64,000 bases of DNA from Natrinema zhouii. GTDB taxonomy: Archaea > Halobacteriota > Halobacteria > Halobacteriales > Natrialbaceae. The translations under genes and the position numbers were made by a program. A model generated the notes under the pieces. That model did no database searches. It worked only from the letters and a program-made list of their open reading frames with translations, and was not told the origin of the DNA. Shown piece by piece: positions 8,337 to 18,087 of the stretch (position 1 is the stretch's first letter; every line of letters starts with the position of its first letter). The stretch is taken from positions 2,480,001 through 2,544,000 of the forward strand of contig NZ_CP059154.1 of the NCBI RefSeq assembly GCF_013456555.2. The letters run 5' to 3'.

Positions 8337-9632
8337 ATGAACGTCGACATCGGCAACGCGCTCGCGTCCGTCGCTTCGCCGGGCGTCTCGAGGGAGTCCC
8401 TCGAGCGCCTGGACGAGCAGGTGGCGGCCGCCCACGAGCGGATCGAGCGCGGGATGGCGAACGGGGAACACGGCTACGAGGCGCTGAATCTCCCCGAACG
8501 GACCGACCCGGACGAGATTCGGGCGGCGGTCGAGCCGGTCGCCGACGCCGATGCGCTGATCACCGTCGGCATCGGCGGCAGTTCGCTCGGTGCGGCGACG
8601 ATCACGAACGCCCTTCAGTCCGATACAGAAACCGTCTTTCTCGACAACGTCGACCCCGAATGGGTCTCGACGCACCTCGAGCGACTGCCCCTCGAGTCGA
8701 CGGCGATCAACGTGGTCTCGCGTTCGGGGACGACGGCCGAAACGCTGGCGAACTTCCTCGTCGTCCGCGAGGCCTTCGAGTCGGCGGGCGTCGACTGGAC
8801 CGAGCGGACGATCGTCACCACCGGCGAGTCCGGCCCGCTTCGCGATCTCGCGAATCGTCACGACCTGCCCTCGCTAAAAGCGCCCGACGGCGTCCCCGGT
8901 CGCTTCTCGGCGCTCTCGGCGGTCGGCATGGTCGCCGCGGCCGTCTGCGGTCACGACCTCGAGGCGCTGCTCGCGGGCGCGGCCGCCGAGCGCGAGACGC
9001 TGTCGGACTCGCTCTTCGACTGTCCGGCCTACGCCTACGGCGCGACGACGTACGCGCTGGACGGGCGCGGTGCCGGCGTGAACGCGATGATGCCCTACGC
9101 GGAGTCTCTCGAGACCTCCGCGGAGTGGTTCGCACAGCTCTGGGCCGAGAGCCTCGGAAAGGACGACCTCGGGCAGACGCCGGTCCGAGCGCTCGGCGTC
9201 ACCGACCAGCACTCGCAACTCCAGCTCTACCGCGCGGGCCCGCGAGACAAGCTGGTCACCTTCGTCACTACGCGGGAGAGCGCGGACCGGCCGATTCCGG
9301 ACACGGACGTCGAGGACCTCGCGTACCTCGGCGACTCGACGCTCGGCGACCTGCTCAAGGCGGAGTTCGAAGCCACGGAGGCCAGCCTCGCCGCCGCGGG
9401 ACGGCCGAACGTCCGCGTCGAACTCGAGCGCGTCGACGAGTACGAACTTGGCGGGCTGCTCTATGGCATGGAAGCCGCCTGCGTGCTCGCGGGCGAGCTC
9501 TACGGCGTGAACACCTTCGAACAGCCTGCCGTCGAGTGGGCCAAGAAGGCGACGCGCGGCCTGCTCGGCGGCGGACAGTTCGAGGAGGCCGACGCGGTCG
9601 CGACGAAGACGGAGCTCCGAATCGAACGATAG
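8337..9632 (+). CDS. pgi: Glucose-6-phosphate isomerase
   Basis: 431 residues. It interconverts glucose-6-phosphate and fructose-6-phosphate. Two SIS-type sugar-phosphate segments are visible: TVGIGGSSLGAA (about 79-90) and VVSRSGTTAETLANFLV (about 125-141), followed by GRFSALSAVGM, the active-site QHSQLQLYR (about 288-296) and the late EWAKKATRGLLGG lysine segment. It is the classical PGI superfamily, not the cupin-type PGI of Thermococcales. The start at 8337 follows a TATA-like CTTTAGG by about 25 bases. Confidence 0.95.
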   Translation: MNVDIGNALASVASPGVSRESLERLDEQVAAAHERIERGMANGEHGYEALNLPERTDPDEIRAAVEPVADADALITVGIGGSSLGAATITNALQSDTETVFLDNVDPEWVSTHLERLPLESTAINVVSRSGTTAETLANFLVVREAFESAGVDWTERTIVTTGESGPLRDLANRHDLPSLKAPDGVPGRFSALSAVGMVAAAVCGHDLEALLAGAAAERETLSDSLFDCPAYAYGATTYALDGRGAGVNAMMPYAESLETSAEWFAQLWAESLGKDDLGQTPVRALGVTDQHSQLQLYRAGPRDKLVTFVTTRESADRPIPDTDVEDLAYLGDSTLGDLLKAEFEATEASLAAAGRPNVRVELERVDEYELGGLLYGMEAACVLAGELYGVNTFEQPAVEWAKKATRGLLGGGQFEEADAVATKTELRIER

Positions 9633-9714
9633 CCGGTTCTCGCCACCGTCTGCTCCTGCCCCGTCAATCGTCCGTTTGCGGTGCGCCTATCAGTCTTCGC
9701 GCGAACATTCACGT

Positions 9715-10848
9715 ATGACCGAGACTGCACGGGCCGACGACGCCGGCCCGATCGCCTCAGACGTGATCCCCGGGATCGGGACGGCCCTCGCGGGGATCAC
9801 GATGGTCGCCATGCTCGTCCCCGTTCGGCAGGGTATCGACGATCCCGTTGTCTGGGCGGGAGTCGGGTTCGCCCTCGCCGCCGTTCTCGCGTTTCTGGTC
9901 CGTCGTCACGCCGGCCTCGAGCGGACGATCGCCGGACCGATCGCCGCCGCCTCGAGCGTCGCGGTCGTCTTGCTCGCCGGCTACGCCCTGAACCAGGGGA
10001 TCACGGCATCGACGCCCCTCCCACCGATCTCGACGTCGATACCGGTCGTCTTTGTCGCCTTCGTCACGGCGGGACTGACCGCCGGCGTCGGCGTCGCGGA
10101 GTCCGTCGGCATCGGGCTCATCGGATTTAAACGCCGAGCACAACAGGTAGCCGTCCTCACCGTCGTCGGGTTCGCAGGTCTCTTCGCTCCCGACGTGACG
10201 ACACCGATTCTCGCGATTCCGGTTATCCCGTTCGTCGAGTCGCTCCCGGAGACCGAACTCCTCGTGATCAGTGTGATCGTCGGCAATCTCGGCATGGCGC
10301 TGGGGACGGCAATTATCGTCGCAGCCTATCTTCATCTGACCGATCGCGACCGTTCCTTTATCGATCTCCGGCTGCCGACTGCGCGAGAGGTCGGCTGGAC
10401 CGTCGTCGGGTTGATCGTCCTCTTGATAGCCCTCTTTGCGATCGATTTCATCATGCAGCTGGTCGGCGTCGAGGGGTCGGAGCACGCGACGACCCAGCGA
10501 GCCCGGGAGCGTCCCGAGCTGATGCTCGTGATGATTCCAATCGCAATCTTGATCATCGGTCCGTTCGAGGAGCTGCTGTACCGGAACGTCATCCAGAAAT
10601 CGCTGTACGAAACGTTCTCGCGGGCCGGTGCCGTCGTCACGGGGAGTGTCATCTTCGCGGCCGTTCACGTCTCCGCGTACGCCACCGCCGGTCTCGGCGC
10701 GGTCATCGCGAGTCTCGGCACCGTCTTCGGGCTCTCGCTCGTCCTCGGGACGATATACGAGCGGACCGAGAACCTCGTGATCCCTGCGCTGGTCCACGGA
10801 CTCTATAACGCCGTACTGTTCGCGAACCTCTACTCACTCTACGGGTAA
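9715..10848 (+). CDS. CPBP family intramembrane metalloprotease
   Basis: 377 residues with about eight hydrophobic helices. The CPBP (CAAX protease / bacteriocin-processing, Abi) signature is present: E-E-x-x-x-R at about 285-290 (FEELLYR), F-x-x-x-H at about 314-318 (FAAVH) and a final H-x-x-x-N (VHGLYNAV). These are the presumed zinc ligands. Substrate is unknown; in archaea such enzymes may process membrane proteins or prenylated peptides. ATG 9715 was chosen because the residues before it are charged and unlike the family. It is convergent with nob1. Confidence 0.92.
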   Translation: MTETARADDAGPIASDVIPGIGTALAGITMVAMLVPVRQGIDDPVVWAGVGFALAAVLAFLVRRHAGLERTIAGPIAAASSVAVVLLAGYALNQGITASTPLPPISTSIPVVFVAFVTAGLTAGVGVAESVGIGLIGFKRRAQQVAVLTVVGFAGLFAPDVTTPILAIPVIPFVESLPETELLVISVIVGNLGMALGTAIIVAAYLHLTDRDRSFIDLRLPTAREVGWTVVGLIVLLIALFAIDFIMQLVGVEGSEHATTQRARERPELMLVMIPIAILIIGPFEELLYRNVIQKSLYETFSRAGAVVTGSVIFAAVHVSAYATAGLGAVIASLGTVFGLSLVLGTIYERTENLVIPALVHGLYNAVLFANLYSLYG

Positions 10849-10866
10849 AATGCGGCCAGCGTCCCG

Positions 10867-11325
10867 TTACGAGGGGTTCTTCCGCGCGAGTGCCGACCCG
10901 CAGATCGGACACCGATCCTTCTCCTCGTCGAACTCGCGACCGCAGCCCTGACACTGATATCGCCAGTGGCGCTGTTCGTCGATCCCCTCGCGGGCGATCA
11001 CTTCGACACCGACGTTGAGTTTCTCCGCGACGTTTTGCATCGCGTAGTCGTCGGTCACGAGGGTCGCGTCGAGTTCGAAACTCGCCGCGACGAGGCGAAC
11101 GTCGGTCTCGGAGAGGACCTCGAGGTCGCCGGACTCCCGGGCCGCGCGCTCGACCTTTTCGGTGGTGTCGTCGTTGGGAATGTGGATGTGCATTCCGGAG
11201 CCTTCCATCGCGTCGTAGCGATAGGCGCTCTCGTCTTCCAGTTCGTCGCGGACGAGCGGGATGGTTGCAGTCTGTTCTGTCGTGTGGAAGTCGTGGATAA
11301 AAGCCGAGGTGTCGAGAACGTACAT
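10867..11325 (-). CDS. nob1: rRNA maturation endonuclease Nob1
   Basis: 152 residues. An N-terminal PIN domain starts MYVLDTSAFIHD with the catalytic Asp at residue 5, and has further acidic residues at ETDVRLVAASFELDATLVTDDYAMQN. A C-terminal zinc ribbon uses C125, C128, C139 and C142 (CQGCG, CPICG). Nob1 cuts pre-16S rRNA at its 3' end. It lies 4 bases after the PRC-barrel gene in a two-gene operon that is divergent from the IF-2 gene, a sensible ribosome-biogenesis neighbourhood. Confidence 0.94.
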   Translation of the reverse strand: MYVLDTSAFIHDFHTTEQTATIPLVRDELEDESAYRYDAMEGSGMHIHIPNDDTTEKVERAARESGDLEVLSETDVRLVAASFELDATLVTDDYAMQNVAEKLNVGVEVIAREGIDEQRHWRYQCQGCGREFDEEKDRCPICGSALARKNPS

Positions 11326-11329
11326 ACCG

Positions 11330-11575
11330 TTAGCGCTGGACGACGATGTAGTCTTTTACCGCTTGAACGCGGTTGACGGGAACGAGAAAGTGGCCGGCGT
11401 CGTCGAGGTCGAAATCGACGGCGCGCCGGGACAGCTCCTCGTCGGGCTCGATGACGAGATCGTGGAGCTTGCCCGATTTGAGATTCATCGTGATGTTGTA
11501 GAGCAATCCGAGCTCGGTGCCGTCGGACCCCATGACGGACTTCCCCGAGAGGTTTTCAGCGAGTATATCGCTCAT
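11330..11575 (-). CDS. PRC-barrel domain protein
   Basis: 81 residues, one PRC-barrel domain: ILAENLSGKSVMGSDGTELGLLYNI, then LKSGKLHDLVIEPDEEL, ending in PVNRVQAVKDYIVVQR. This is the small archaeal type related to the RimM C-terminal domain and to CdpB-like division proteins. It is first in the operon with nob1. The pairing suggests a role in 16S rRNA maturation, but this member could equally be a division-associated PRC protein; neighbours alone do not decide. Confidence 0.9.
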   Translation of the reverse strand: MSDILAENLSGKSVMGSDGTELGLLYNITMNLKSGKLHDLVIEPDEELSRRAVDFDLDDAGHFLVPVNRVQAVKDYIVVQR

Positions 11576-11882
11576 GCATACCCGTACTTACTAATCGGTA
11601 TTAAAAACAATGGGGTACGCGCGGACTGGCGTCAGACGGTGGGCAGACGGATGAACCGAGCGGCGTCGCGGGTCGGAAACGGACGGATCGACCCCTCCCA
11701 CCCAACGTCCCCTTCCGAAACGGGTTAAATGAGCGCGTTGTGTCCGTGAACCAACTGCCAGGTGGGCATGCGGTTCGATGGACGGGCCGCGAAGATGGTC
11801 GCGATCACCGGAACGCCGATGACGATGGGTTTAACTACGGCGATACGGACGATTTAGGTAAGACCTTCTCGGGTGGTTCATC

Positions 11883-13682
11883 ATGTCGGACACGGACACA
11901 CGCGACCCCACATCCCTCAGAACGCCAATCGTCGCTGTCCTCGGACACGTCGATCACGGCAAGACAAGTCTCCTCGATAAGATCCGCGGCTCCGCGGTCA
12001 TCGAGGGCGAAGCAGGCGCGATCACCCAGCACATCGGCGCGACCGCCGTCCCGCTGGACATCATCTCCACGATCGCAGGCGACCTCGTCGACCCGGACGA
12101 TTTCGACCTCCCTGGCCTCCTCTTTATCGACACGCCGGGTCACCACTCCTTTACGACGCTGCGCTCCCGCGGCGGTGCGCTGGCCGATATCGCCATCCTC
12201 GTCGTCGACGTCAACGACGGCTTCCAGCCCCAGACGCTCGAGGCCCTAGACATCCTCAAACGCTCCGAAACACCGTTCATCGTCGCGGCGAACAAGATCG
12301 ACACCGTTCCGGGCTGGAACCCCAACGAGGACTCGCCGATCAACGACACCTACGAGTCCCAGTCGGAGCGCGTGCGCCAGCGACTCGACGAGAGCCTCTA
12401 CGAGATCATCGGCAACCTCTCGGACGAGGGCTTCTCGGCCGACCTCTACTGGCGGGTCCAGAACTTCCAGCGCAACGTCGGCGTCGTCCCCGTCTCGGCG
12501 ATGACCGGCGAGGGCGTTCCCGACCTCCTGACCGTCATGATGGGACTCTCCCAGCGCTACATGAAAGAGGAGATGGAGATCGACGTCGCCGGCCCCGGCG
12601 TCGGCACCGTCCTCGAGGTCAAAGAGGAGAAAGGGTTCGGAACGACGATCGATACGGTGCTGTACGACGGGACGATCCGGTCGGACGATCAGCTCGTCGT
12701 CGGCGGACAGAACGAGCCGATCGTCACCGAGGTGCGCGCGCTGCTCCAGCCGCGGCCGCTCGCCGAGATCCGCACCGAGAGCAGATTCGAGAAAGTCGAC
12801 GAGGTCTCGGCCGCGTCCGGGATCAAGGTCGCCGCGCCCGAACTCGCGGACGCGATGGCCGGCGCGCCGGTACGGGTCGTCCGTAATCGCGACCTCGAGG
12901 AGGTCGTCGCGGAGGTCCAGGCAGAACTCGCGGACATCGCCGTCGACACCGCCGAAGAGGGCGTCGTCGTCAAGGCCGACACGCTCGGCAGCCTCGAGGC
13001 CATGGCCGACGCCCTGGGCGACGCGGAGGTACCGATCGTTCGCGCGGAGGTCGGCGACGTCGCGCCGCGGGACGTCTCGGTCGCCTCGACGGCCGACGAC
13101 GGCAAACAGAAGGCCATCCTCGGATTCAACGTCGACGTCCTCGACGATGCGGACGACCGCGCGGAGATCGAGGACGTGACGATCTTCACCGACGAGGTCA
13201 TCTATCAGCTGATCGAGGAGTACGAGGAGTACGTCGAGGGAATCGAGAAGGCTCAGCAGGACACCATCCTCGACAACATCACCCGGCCCGCCCGGTTCCG
13301 GATCCTGCCGGATCACACCTTCCGCCAGAACGACCCCGCGGTCGTCGGCGTCGAGGTGAACTCGGGAACGGTCCAGAACAACGCGAACGTCGTCAAGTTC
13401 GAAGGCAACGAGGCCGACCGCGTCGGTCAGGTCAAGGGGATTCAAGAGCAGGGTGAGGACGTCGACGAGGCCCGCGCCGGCAACCGCGTCTCGGTCGCCA
13501 TCGAGGGACCCACCGTCGGACGGGGGATCGAGGAGGACGACGAACTCTGGATCGAAATCCCAGAGAAACACGCGAAGATCCTCGAGCAGGAACTCGCGAG
13601 CGAGATTCCCGGTGACGAACTCGAGGCGCTGAACATGTACCTCGACAAGCAGCGCAGTCGGGACCCGTTCTGGGGGAAGTAG
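11883..13682 (+). CDS. infB: Translation initiation factor aIF5B / IF-2
   Basis: 599 residues. The GTPase motifs are G1 GHVDHGKTS (21-29), G3 DTPGH, and G4 NKID. Domain II follows, then the C-terminal domain ending in a long helix and ELEALNMYLDKQRSRDPFWGK. It promotes ribosomal subunit joining in archaea. Length is normal for the archaeal protein, which lacks the long bacterial N-terminal extension. A TATA-like TTTAGGTA at about 11853-11860 lies some 25 bases before the ATG, so the mRNA is probably leaderless. It is divergent from PRC-nob1. Confidence 0.97.
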   Translation: MSDTDTRDPTSLRTPIVAVLGHVDHGKTSLLDKIRGSAVIEGEAGAITQHIGATAVPLDIISTIAGDLVDPDDFDLPGLLFIDTPGHHSFTTLRSRGGALADIAILVVDVNDGFQPQTLEALDILKRSETPFIVAANKIDTVPGWNPNEDSPINDTYESQSERVRQRLDESLYEIIGNLSDEGFSADLYWRVQNFQRNVGVVPVSAMTGEGVPDLLTVMMGLSQRYMKEEMEIDVAGPGVGTVLEVKEEKGFGTTIDTVLYDGTIRSDDQLVVGGQNEPIVTEVRALLQPRPLAEIRTESRFEKVDEVSAASGIKVAAPELADAMAGAPVRVVRNRDLEEVVAEVQAELADIAVDTAEEGVVVKADTLGSLEAMADALGDAEVPIVRAEVGDVAPRDVSVASTADDGKQKAILGFNVDVLDDADDRAEIEDVTIFTDEVIYQLIEEYEEYVEGIEKAQQDTILDNITRPARFRILPDHTFRQNDPAVVGVEVNSGTVQNNANVVKFEGNEADRVGQVKGIQEQGEDVDEARAGNRVSVAIEGPTVGRGIEEDDELWIEIPEKHAKILEQELASEIPGDELEALNMYLDKQRSRDPFWGK

Positions 13683-13986
13683 TCGACTGCTCTCGCCGCG
13701 CTTGCCGTCTCGGTAGCGCTGTTGGATTAGCGTTGTTCGCTCATTTTGCCATGATTCGGACGTTCACGGCAGATGCGTACTGAGTACCGGATTTGGTCGT
13801 ACCAGTTTTGCTGTTACATAGGCCGTATCCCTGGAGAAGAGTATCAGCCTGATGGGCAATCTATGTGGGACAAATTGTCATACCGTTACTTTGCTTTACT
13901 TATTTGGAAATTACCTCTAGTAAGAAGTAATGACCTTCAGTGGTACATGAAATAATATTTATAACTATCCAGATCAAGGATATATT
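13683..13986. other. AT-rich intergenic region with TATA box
   Basis: The region after IF-2 becomes clearly AT-richer than its surroundings from about 13770. A 60-codon frame at 13773-13955 has no recognisable feature and is not called. ATATTTATAA at 13955-13964 is a strong TATA box about 25 bases before the GTG at 13987, making the response regulator below probably leaderless. Confidence 0.5.
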
Positions 13987-14409
13987 GTGAGCGGACCAAA
14001 GTATGTGGGCGAAATCTTTTTACTAGAAGATAATCCGGGCGACGTTCGACTCACACAAGAGATATTTCGGGAAGCTGAATTATACGGGACTTACTACGTC
14101 GCTAACGACGGTGACGAGGCGTTAGACTTCCTCAATCAACGCGGTGACTACGTTGATGCGCCTCGTCCGAACATAATACTACTCGATTGGCATTTTCCGA
14201 AAAAGAGCGGGGAAGAAGTGCTGAAAGCGATAAAGAGTGACGAGAATCTGAAACAGATTCCAGTAGTCGTTCTAACGGGAGTACTGCAGGAATTATACGA
14301 TCTGAAATCCGAAAACCCCGGAGCAGATGCGTACGTCCTAAAACCGCTCGAGCCGGACGACCTCATCAGGATCGTTGAAGAGTTTTCTTTTGACCAGGGG
14401 CTTCTGTGA
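13987..14409 (+). CDS. Stand-alone response regulator receiver protein
   Basis: 140 residues starting with GTG. A single receiver domain: LLEDNPGDVRLTQEIF (about 12-27), phosphoacceptor Asp in ILLDWHFPKKSGEE, switch Thr in VVLTGV and Lys in YVLKPLE. It belongs to the same Rcp1-like subgroup as the receiver at 7737-8189, though the sequences differ widely. Base composition is AT-richer than its neighbours, a hint of later acquisition. No kinase is adjacent. Confidence 0.9.
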   Translation: MSGPKYVGEIFLLEDNPGDVRLTQEIFREAELYGTYYVANDGDEALDFLNQRGDYVDAPRPNIILLDWHFPKKSGEEVLKAIKSDENLKQIPVVVLTGVLQELYDLKSENPGADAYVLKPLEPDDLIRIVEEFSFDQGLL

Positions 14410-14560
14410 CAGTGGGATGACTTCTCGGTGACGACCGAACTGATCGACTGGCGCTCGAGGCCGATGTACTGGCGTTTCCGCCTCCGCAGCCCGTCGACTC
14501 GAGACGGCCCCTTTCCATCTCCTATGTAAGCATTAACACGCTGCTCGTGGTGGGTCCGAT

Positions 14561-14983
14561 ATGCTCGTCCAACTCAGACAGTACAAGCACGAAGAGGTCC
14601 AGTTCGACGACAATCGGACGACCGGCGAGTCCCAGACCGAGGATACGGTGAACCCCGACGCCGAGGACTATTTCGGCGAAGATATGGACGATCTCGACGC
14701 CGAAACGTGGGAAACCGTCAAGTACGAGGGCGATCCGATCCAGCGCCGTTCCGTCACGATCGATGGGGTGACCGCCGTCTCCGTCCCGAAGGAGCCGACC
14801 GACGAGGACGATCCGGATCTCCCCGGGCAGACGATCCAGTTGCGGATGGGCGGCGGCATCGAGAACCTCGCGCAGGCCGAAATCGTCGAAGTCCAGGACT
14901 TGGAAGTCCAGGACCCGGCCGAAGGAAAGGTCTCAAAGGAGGACGAACCCCACGGGAAGGCGTCCATGGACGACGAGCCCTAG
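14561..14983 (+). CDS. Uncharacterised acidic haloarchaeal protein
   Basis: 140 residues, highly acidic, no membrane segment. The middle part (VTIDGVTAVSVPKEPTDEDD, then GQTIQLRMGGGIENLAQAEIV) looks like a small beta domain; the ends are disordered and Asp/Glu-rich. I do not recognise a family. Codon use is typical of the genome, with G/C third positions throughout, which supports it being real. It stands alone about 160 bases before pyrG on the same strand. Confidence 0.6.
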   Translation: MLVQLRQYKHEEVQFDDNRTTGESQTEDTVNPDAEDYFGEDMDDLDAETWETVKYEGDPIQRRSVTIDGVTAVSVPKEPTDEDDPDLPGQTIQLRMGGGIENLAQAEIVEVQDLEVQDPAEGKVSKEDEPHGKASMDDEP

Positions 14984-15146
14984 GCAGCGTATTTTCCCAC
15001 CGCCGTCCCGTTCTGGACGAACGTGGGGATAAACGCGGACTCGAGCGGGTGCGCCGCGCGGTGACCGAACCGACGAGGGGTGACAACCTCTGTCGGTGGC
15101 GGTGTGGTCCCGAAATCGTTTTCAAGCGGTCGCGCGCACACTCGGT

Positions 15147-16838
15147 ATGCCGACGGAATCGGACACTCATTATGACCCCTCGCTGGGGAACAAGTTCATC
15201 TTCGTCACCGGCGGCGTCATGTCGGGACTCGGCAAGGGGATCACGGCCGCGAGCACCGGCCGGCTCCTCAAAAACGCCGGGTTCGACGTCACTGCGGTGA
15301 AGATCGACCCGTACCTGAACGTCGACGCGGGGACGATGAACCCCTACCAGCACGGGGAGGTCTACGTCCTCGAGGATGGCGGCGAGGTCGACCTCGATCT
15401 CGGGAACTACGAACGGTTCCTCGACATCGACATGACCTCGGACCACAACATCACGACGGGCAAGACCTACCAGCACGTCATCGAGAAGGAACGCGCCGGC
15501 GACTACCTGGGCAAGACGGTCCAGATCATCCCCCACATCACCGACGACATCAAGCGCCGGATCCGCGAGGCCGCGGAAGGCACCGACGTCTGTCTCATCG
15601 AAGTTGGCGGCACCGTCGGGGACATCGAGGGGATGCCTTACCTCGAGGCGCTGCGCCAGTTCGCCCATGAGGAACCCGAGGAGAACGTCCTCTTCACCCA
15701 CGTCACGCTCGTCCCGTACTCGAAAAACGGCGAGCAGAAGACGAAGCCGACCCAGCACTCGGTCAAGGAGGTCCGTTCGATCGGTCTCCAGCCCGACGTG
15801 ATCGTCGGCCGGTGTGAGGACCGCCTCGACCCCGAGACCAAGGAGAAGATCGCGCTGTTCTGTGACATTCCCACGGACGCAGTGTTCTCGAACCCCGACG
15901 TCGAGGACGTCTATCACGTCCCGCTGATGGTCGAAGACGAGGGGCTCGACCAGTACGTCCTCGAGCACTTCGGGCTCGCCGACGAGGCGCTGCCGCCCGA
16001 GGAGCGAACCAACGACTGGCGCGAGATCGTCACCACCGAGAAAGCGGGCGAGATCGACATCGCGCTGGTCGGCAAGTACGACCTCGAGGACGCCTACATG
16101 TCGATCCACGAGTCGCTGAAACACGCCGGCTTCGAGGTCGGTAGCGACGTAAACGTCCACTGGGTCGCGGCCGACGAACTGAGCGAGGGCCACGACGGCC
16201 AACTCGAGGGAATGGACGGCGTCATCGTCCCCGGCGGATTCGGAATGCGCGGCTCCGAAGGGAAGATTCGGGCGGTGCAGTACGCCCGCGAGAACGACGT
16301 TCCGTTCCTGGGCCTGTGTCTGGGCTTCCAGATGGCCGTCGTCGAGTACGCCCGGAACGTGCTGGGCCTCGAGGACGCTCACTCCGCGGAGATGGAAGCA
16401 GACACGCCACATCCGGTCATCGACATCCTGCCCGAGCAGTACGAGGTCGAGGACATGGGCGGCACGATGCGGCTGGGCGAGCACACGACCGTCATCGAGC
16501 CCGAGACGCTGGCCTACGAGCTCTACGGCGACACGTCCTGTTCCGAACGGCACCGCCACCGCTACGAGGTCAATCCCGAGTACTTCGACCAGTTCGAGGA
16601 CGAACCGCTCGTCTTCTCCGGCACCGCGGGCAACCGGATGGAGATCCTCGAGCTCGAGGACCACCCGTTCTTCCTCGGGACGCAGTTCCACCCCGAGTAC
16701 ACGTCCCGTCCCGGGCAGCCGAGCCCGCCGTTTCTGGGGCTGGTCGAGGCCGTCCTCGAGCGGACCGACGATGCGACCGAAGCCGAGAGCGAATCCGACG
16801 ACGCGGACACCGACGCGGAAACCGAGGTAACCCACTGA
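15147..16838 (+). CDS. pyrG: CTP synthase
   Basis: 563 residues. The N-terminal amidoligase domain has [14 protein letters not shown] (P-loop), [13 protein letters not shown] and [14 protein letters not shown]. The C-terminal class I glutamine amidotransferase has the nucleophile Cys in [11 protein letters not shown] and the His/Glu pair in [11 protein letters not shown]. It converts UTP to CTP using glutamine. An Asp/Glu-rich tail follows the last domain. ATG 15147 is chosen over 15096 because the family N-terminus begins there. Its TGA overlaps the guaA-B ATG by one base (TGATG), so translation is coupled. Confidence 0.97.
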   Translation: MPTESDTHYDPSLGNKFIFVTGGVMSGLGKGITAASTGRLLKNAGFDVTAVKIDPYLNVDAGTMNPYQHGEVYVLEDGGEVDLDLGNYERFLDIDMTSDHNITTGKTYQHVIEKERAGDYLGKTVQIIPHITDDIKRRIREAAEGTDVCLIEVGGTVGDIEGMPYLEALRQFAHEEPEENVLFTHVTLVPYSKNGEQKTKPTQHSVKEVRSIGLQPDVIVGRCEDRLDPETKEKIALFCDIPTDAVFSNPDVEDVYHVPLMVEDEGLDQYVLEHFGLADEALPPEERTNDWREIVTTEKAGEIDIALVGKYDLEDAYMSIHESLKHAGFEVGSDVNVHWVAADELSEGHDGQLEGMDGVIVPGGFGMRGSEGKIRAVQYARENDVPFLGLCLGFQMAVVEYARNVLGLEDAHSAEMEADTPHPVIDILPEQYEVEDMGGTMRLGEHTTVIEPETLAYELYGDTSCSERHRHRYEVNPEYFDQFEDEPLVFSGTAGNRMEILELEDHPFFLGTQFHPEYTSRPGQPSPPFLGLVEAVLERTDDATEAESESDDADTDAETEVTH

Positions 16839-17755
16839 TGGTAGACACCGAGACGTTCGTTCCAGAAGCAGTTGCAGAGATCGGCGACGAAATCGGCGAC
16901 GCGAACGCCGTCATTGCCCTCTCCGGCGGCGTCGACTCGTCGGTCGCCGCCGCGCTGGCCTACGAGGCCATCGGCGACCGACTCACACCGGTCTACGTCG
17001 ACACCGGCCTGATGCGGAAGGGCGAGACCGACCAGCTCCGCGAGACCTTCGACTACATGGAGTCGCTGCGAATCGTCGACGCGAAAGACCGCTTCCTCGA
17101 GGCCCTTTCGGGCGTCACTGATCCCGAGGAAAAGCGGAAGGTCATCGGCGAGCAGTTCATCCGGGAGTTCGAGCGCGAGGCGAAAGACACCGACGCCGAC
17201 TACCTCGTGCAGGGGACGATCTACCCCGACCGAATCGAGAGCGAGGGCGGGATCAAGTCCCACCACAACGTCGGCGGCCTCCCCGAGATCGTCGACTTCG
17301 AGGGCATCGTCGAACCGGTTCGCGACCTCTACAAGGACGAGGTCCGCGAGGTCGCCCGCCACCTCGGCCTCGACGAGATCGTTGCCGAGCGGATGCCGTT
17401 CCCCGGCCCCGGGCTCGCGGTGCGGGTCATCGGCGAAGTCACCGAGGAGAAACTCGAGGTCGCCCGTCACTCGTGTCACGTCGTCGAGGAGGAACTCGAG
17501 GAGTACGAGCCCTGGCAAGCGCTCGCAGCCGTTATCGGCAAGGCCACGGGCGTCAAGGGTGACAACCGGGTCCACGGCTGGGTCGTCTCCGTTCGCTCGG
17601 TCGACTCCCGCGACGGGATGACCGCCCGCGCCCAGGAGATCGACTGGGAGACGCTCCAGCGCATCCAGTCTCGGATCACGGGCTCCAACGAGAACGTCGC
17701 CCGCGTCGTCTACGACGTGACCCACAAGCCGCCAGCGACCATCGAGTACGAATGA
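16838..17755 (+). CDS. guaAB: GMP synthase subunit B (ATP pyrophosphatase)
   Basis: 305 residues: ATP-PPase P-loop [14 protein letters not shown] (about 26-39), dimerisation domain with [11 protein letters not shown], and C-terminal [14 protein letters not shown] and KPPATIEYE, all typical of GMP synthase. The glutamine amidotransferase part is absent, as expected for archaea, where subunit A is a separate gene not in this window. It converts XMP to GMP. It overlaps both pyrG and the following gene, so nucleotide-amidating enzymes are made together. Confidence 0.95.
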   Translation: MVDTETFVPEAVAEIGDEIGDANAVIALSGGVDSSVAAALAYEAIGDRLTPVYVDTGLMRKGETDQLRETFDYMESLRIVDAKDRFLEALSGVTDPEEKRKVIGEQFIREFEREAKDTDADYLVQGTIYPDRIESEGGIKSHHNVGGLPEIVDFEGIVEPVRDLYKDEVREVARHLGLDEIVAERMPFPGPGLAVRVIGEVTEEKLEVARHSCHVVEEELEEYEPWQALAAVIGKATGVKGDNRVHGWVVSVRSVDSRDGMTARAQEIDWETLQRIQSRITGSNENVARVVYDVTHKPPATIEYE

Positions 17756-18087
17756 GCACCACAACTCCGACCGCAGTCGTCGCCGGCCCCGACGAGGACG
17801 GCATCGGCGCGGCACTCGAGAGCGAGGGCGTCGACGTCACCCGACTCACCGGCGTCCTCTCCCGACCGCAACTCGAGGAGGCGGGCATCGTCGCGGCCGA
17901 CCTGTACGTCCTGACCGACACCGGACAGGCGACGACGATCCCGATCGCCTGCGATCTGAACGACGGGCTTCGAACCGTCGTCTACGCTCGAGACACGGTC
18001 CCCGAGTTCATCCGGGGACAGCTCGATATCGCGATCGATCCGCGACTGATGGACGCGAGCATCGTCGCCGACGAACTGGTCAACTGA
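17752..18087 (+). CDS. Small haloarchaeal protein in the pyrG-guaA operon (DUF7126-like)
   Basis: 111 residues with start overlapping the guaA-B stop by 4 bases (ATGA). The sequence [29 protein letters not shown] followed by [13 protein letters not shown] and [18 protein letters not shown] looks like a truncated nucleotide-binding (TrkA-N-like) alpha/beta fold, with GPDEDG in place of a GxGxxG loop. I recall it as a haloarchaeal family seen after CTP synthase. Its operon position suggests a role tied to nucleotide amidation, but no function is established. Confidence 0.8.
   Translation: MSTTTPTAVVAGPDEDGIGAALESEGVDVTRLTGVLSRPQLEEAGIVAADLYVLTDTGQATTIPIACDLNDGLRTVVYARDTVPEFIRGQLDIAIDPRLMDASIVADELVN

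Noticed and set aside
13773..13955. 60-codon frame after IF-2
   Set aside because: No family feature, no promoter at the right distance, and sequence is AT-rich intergenic in character.
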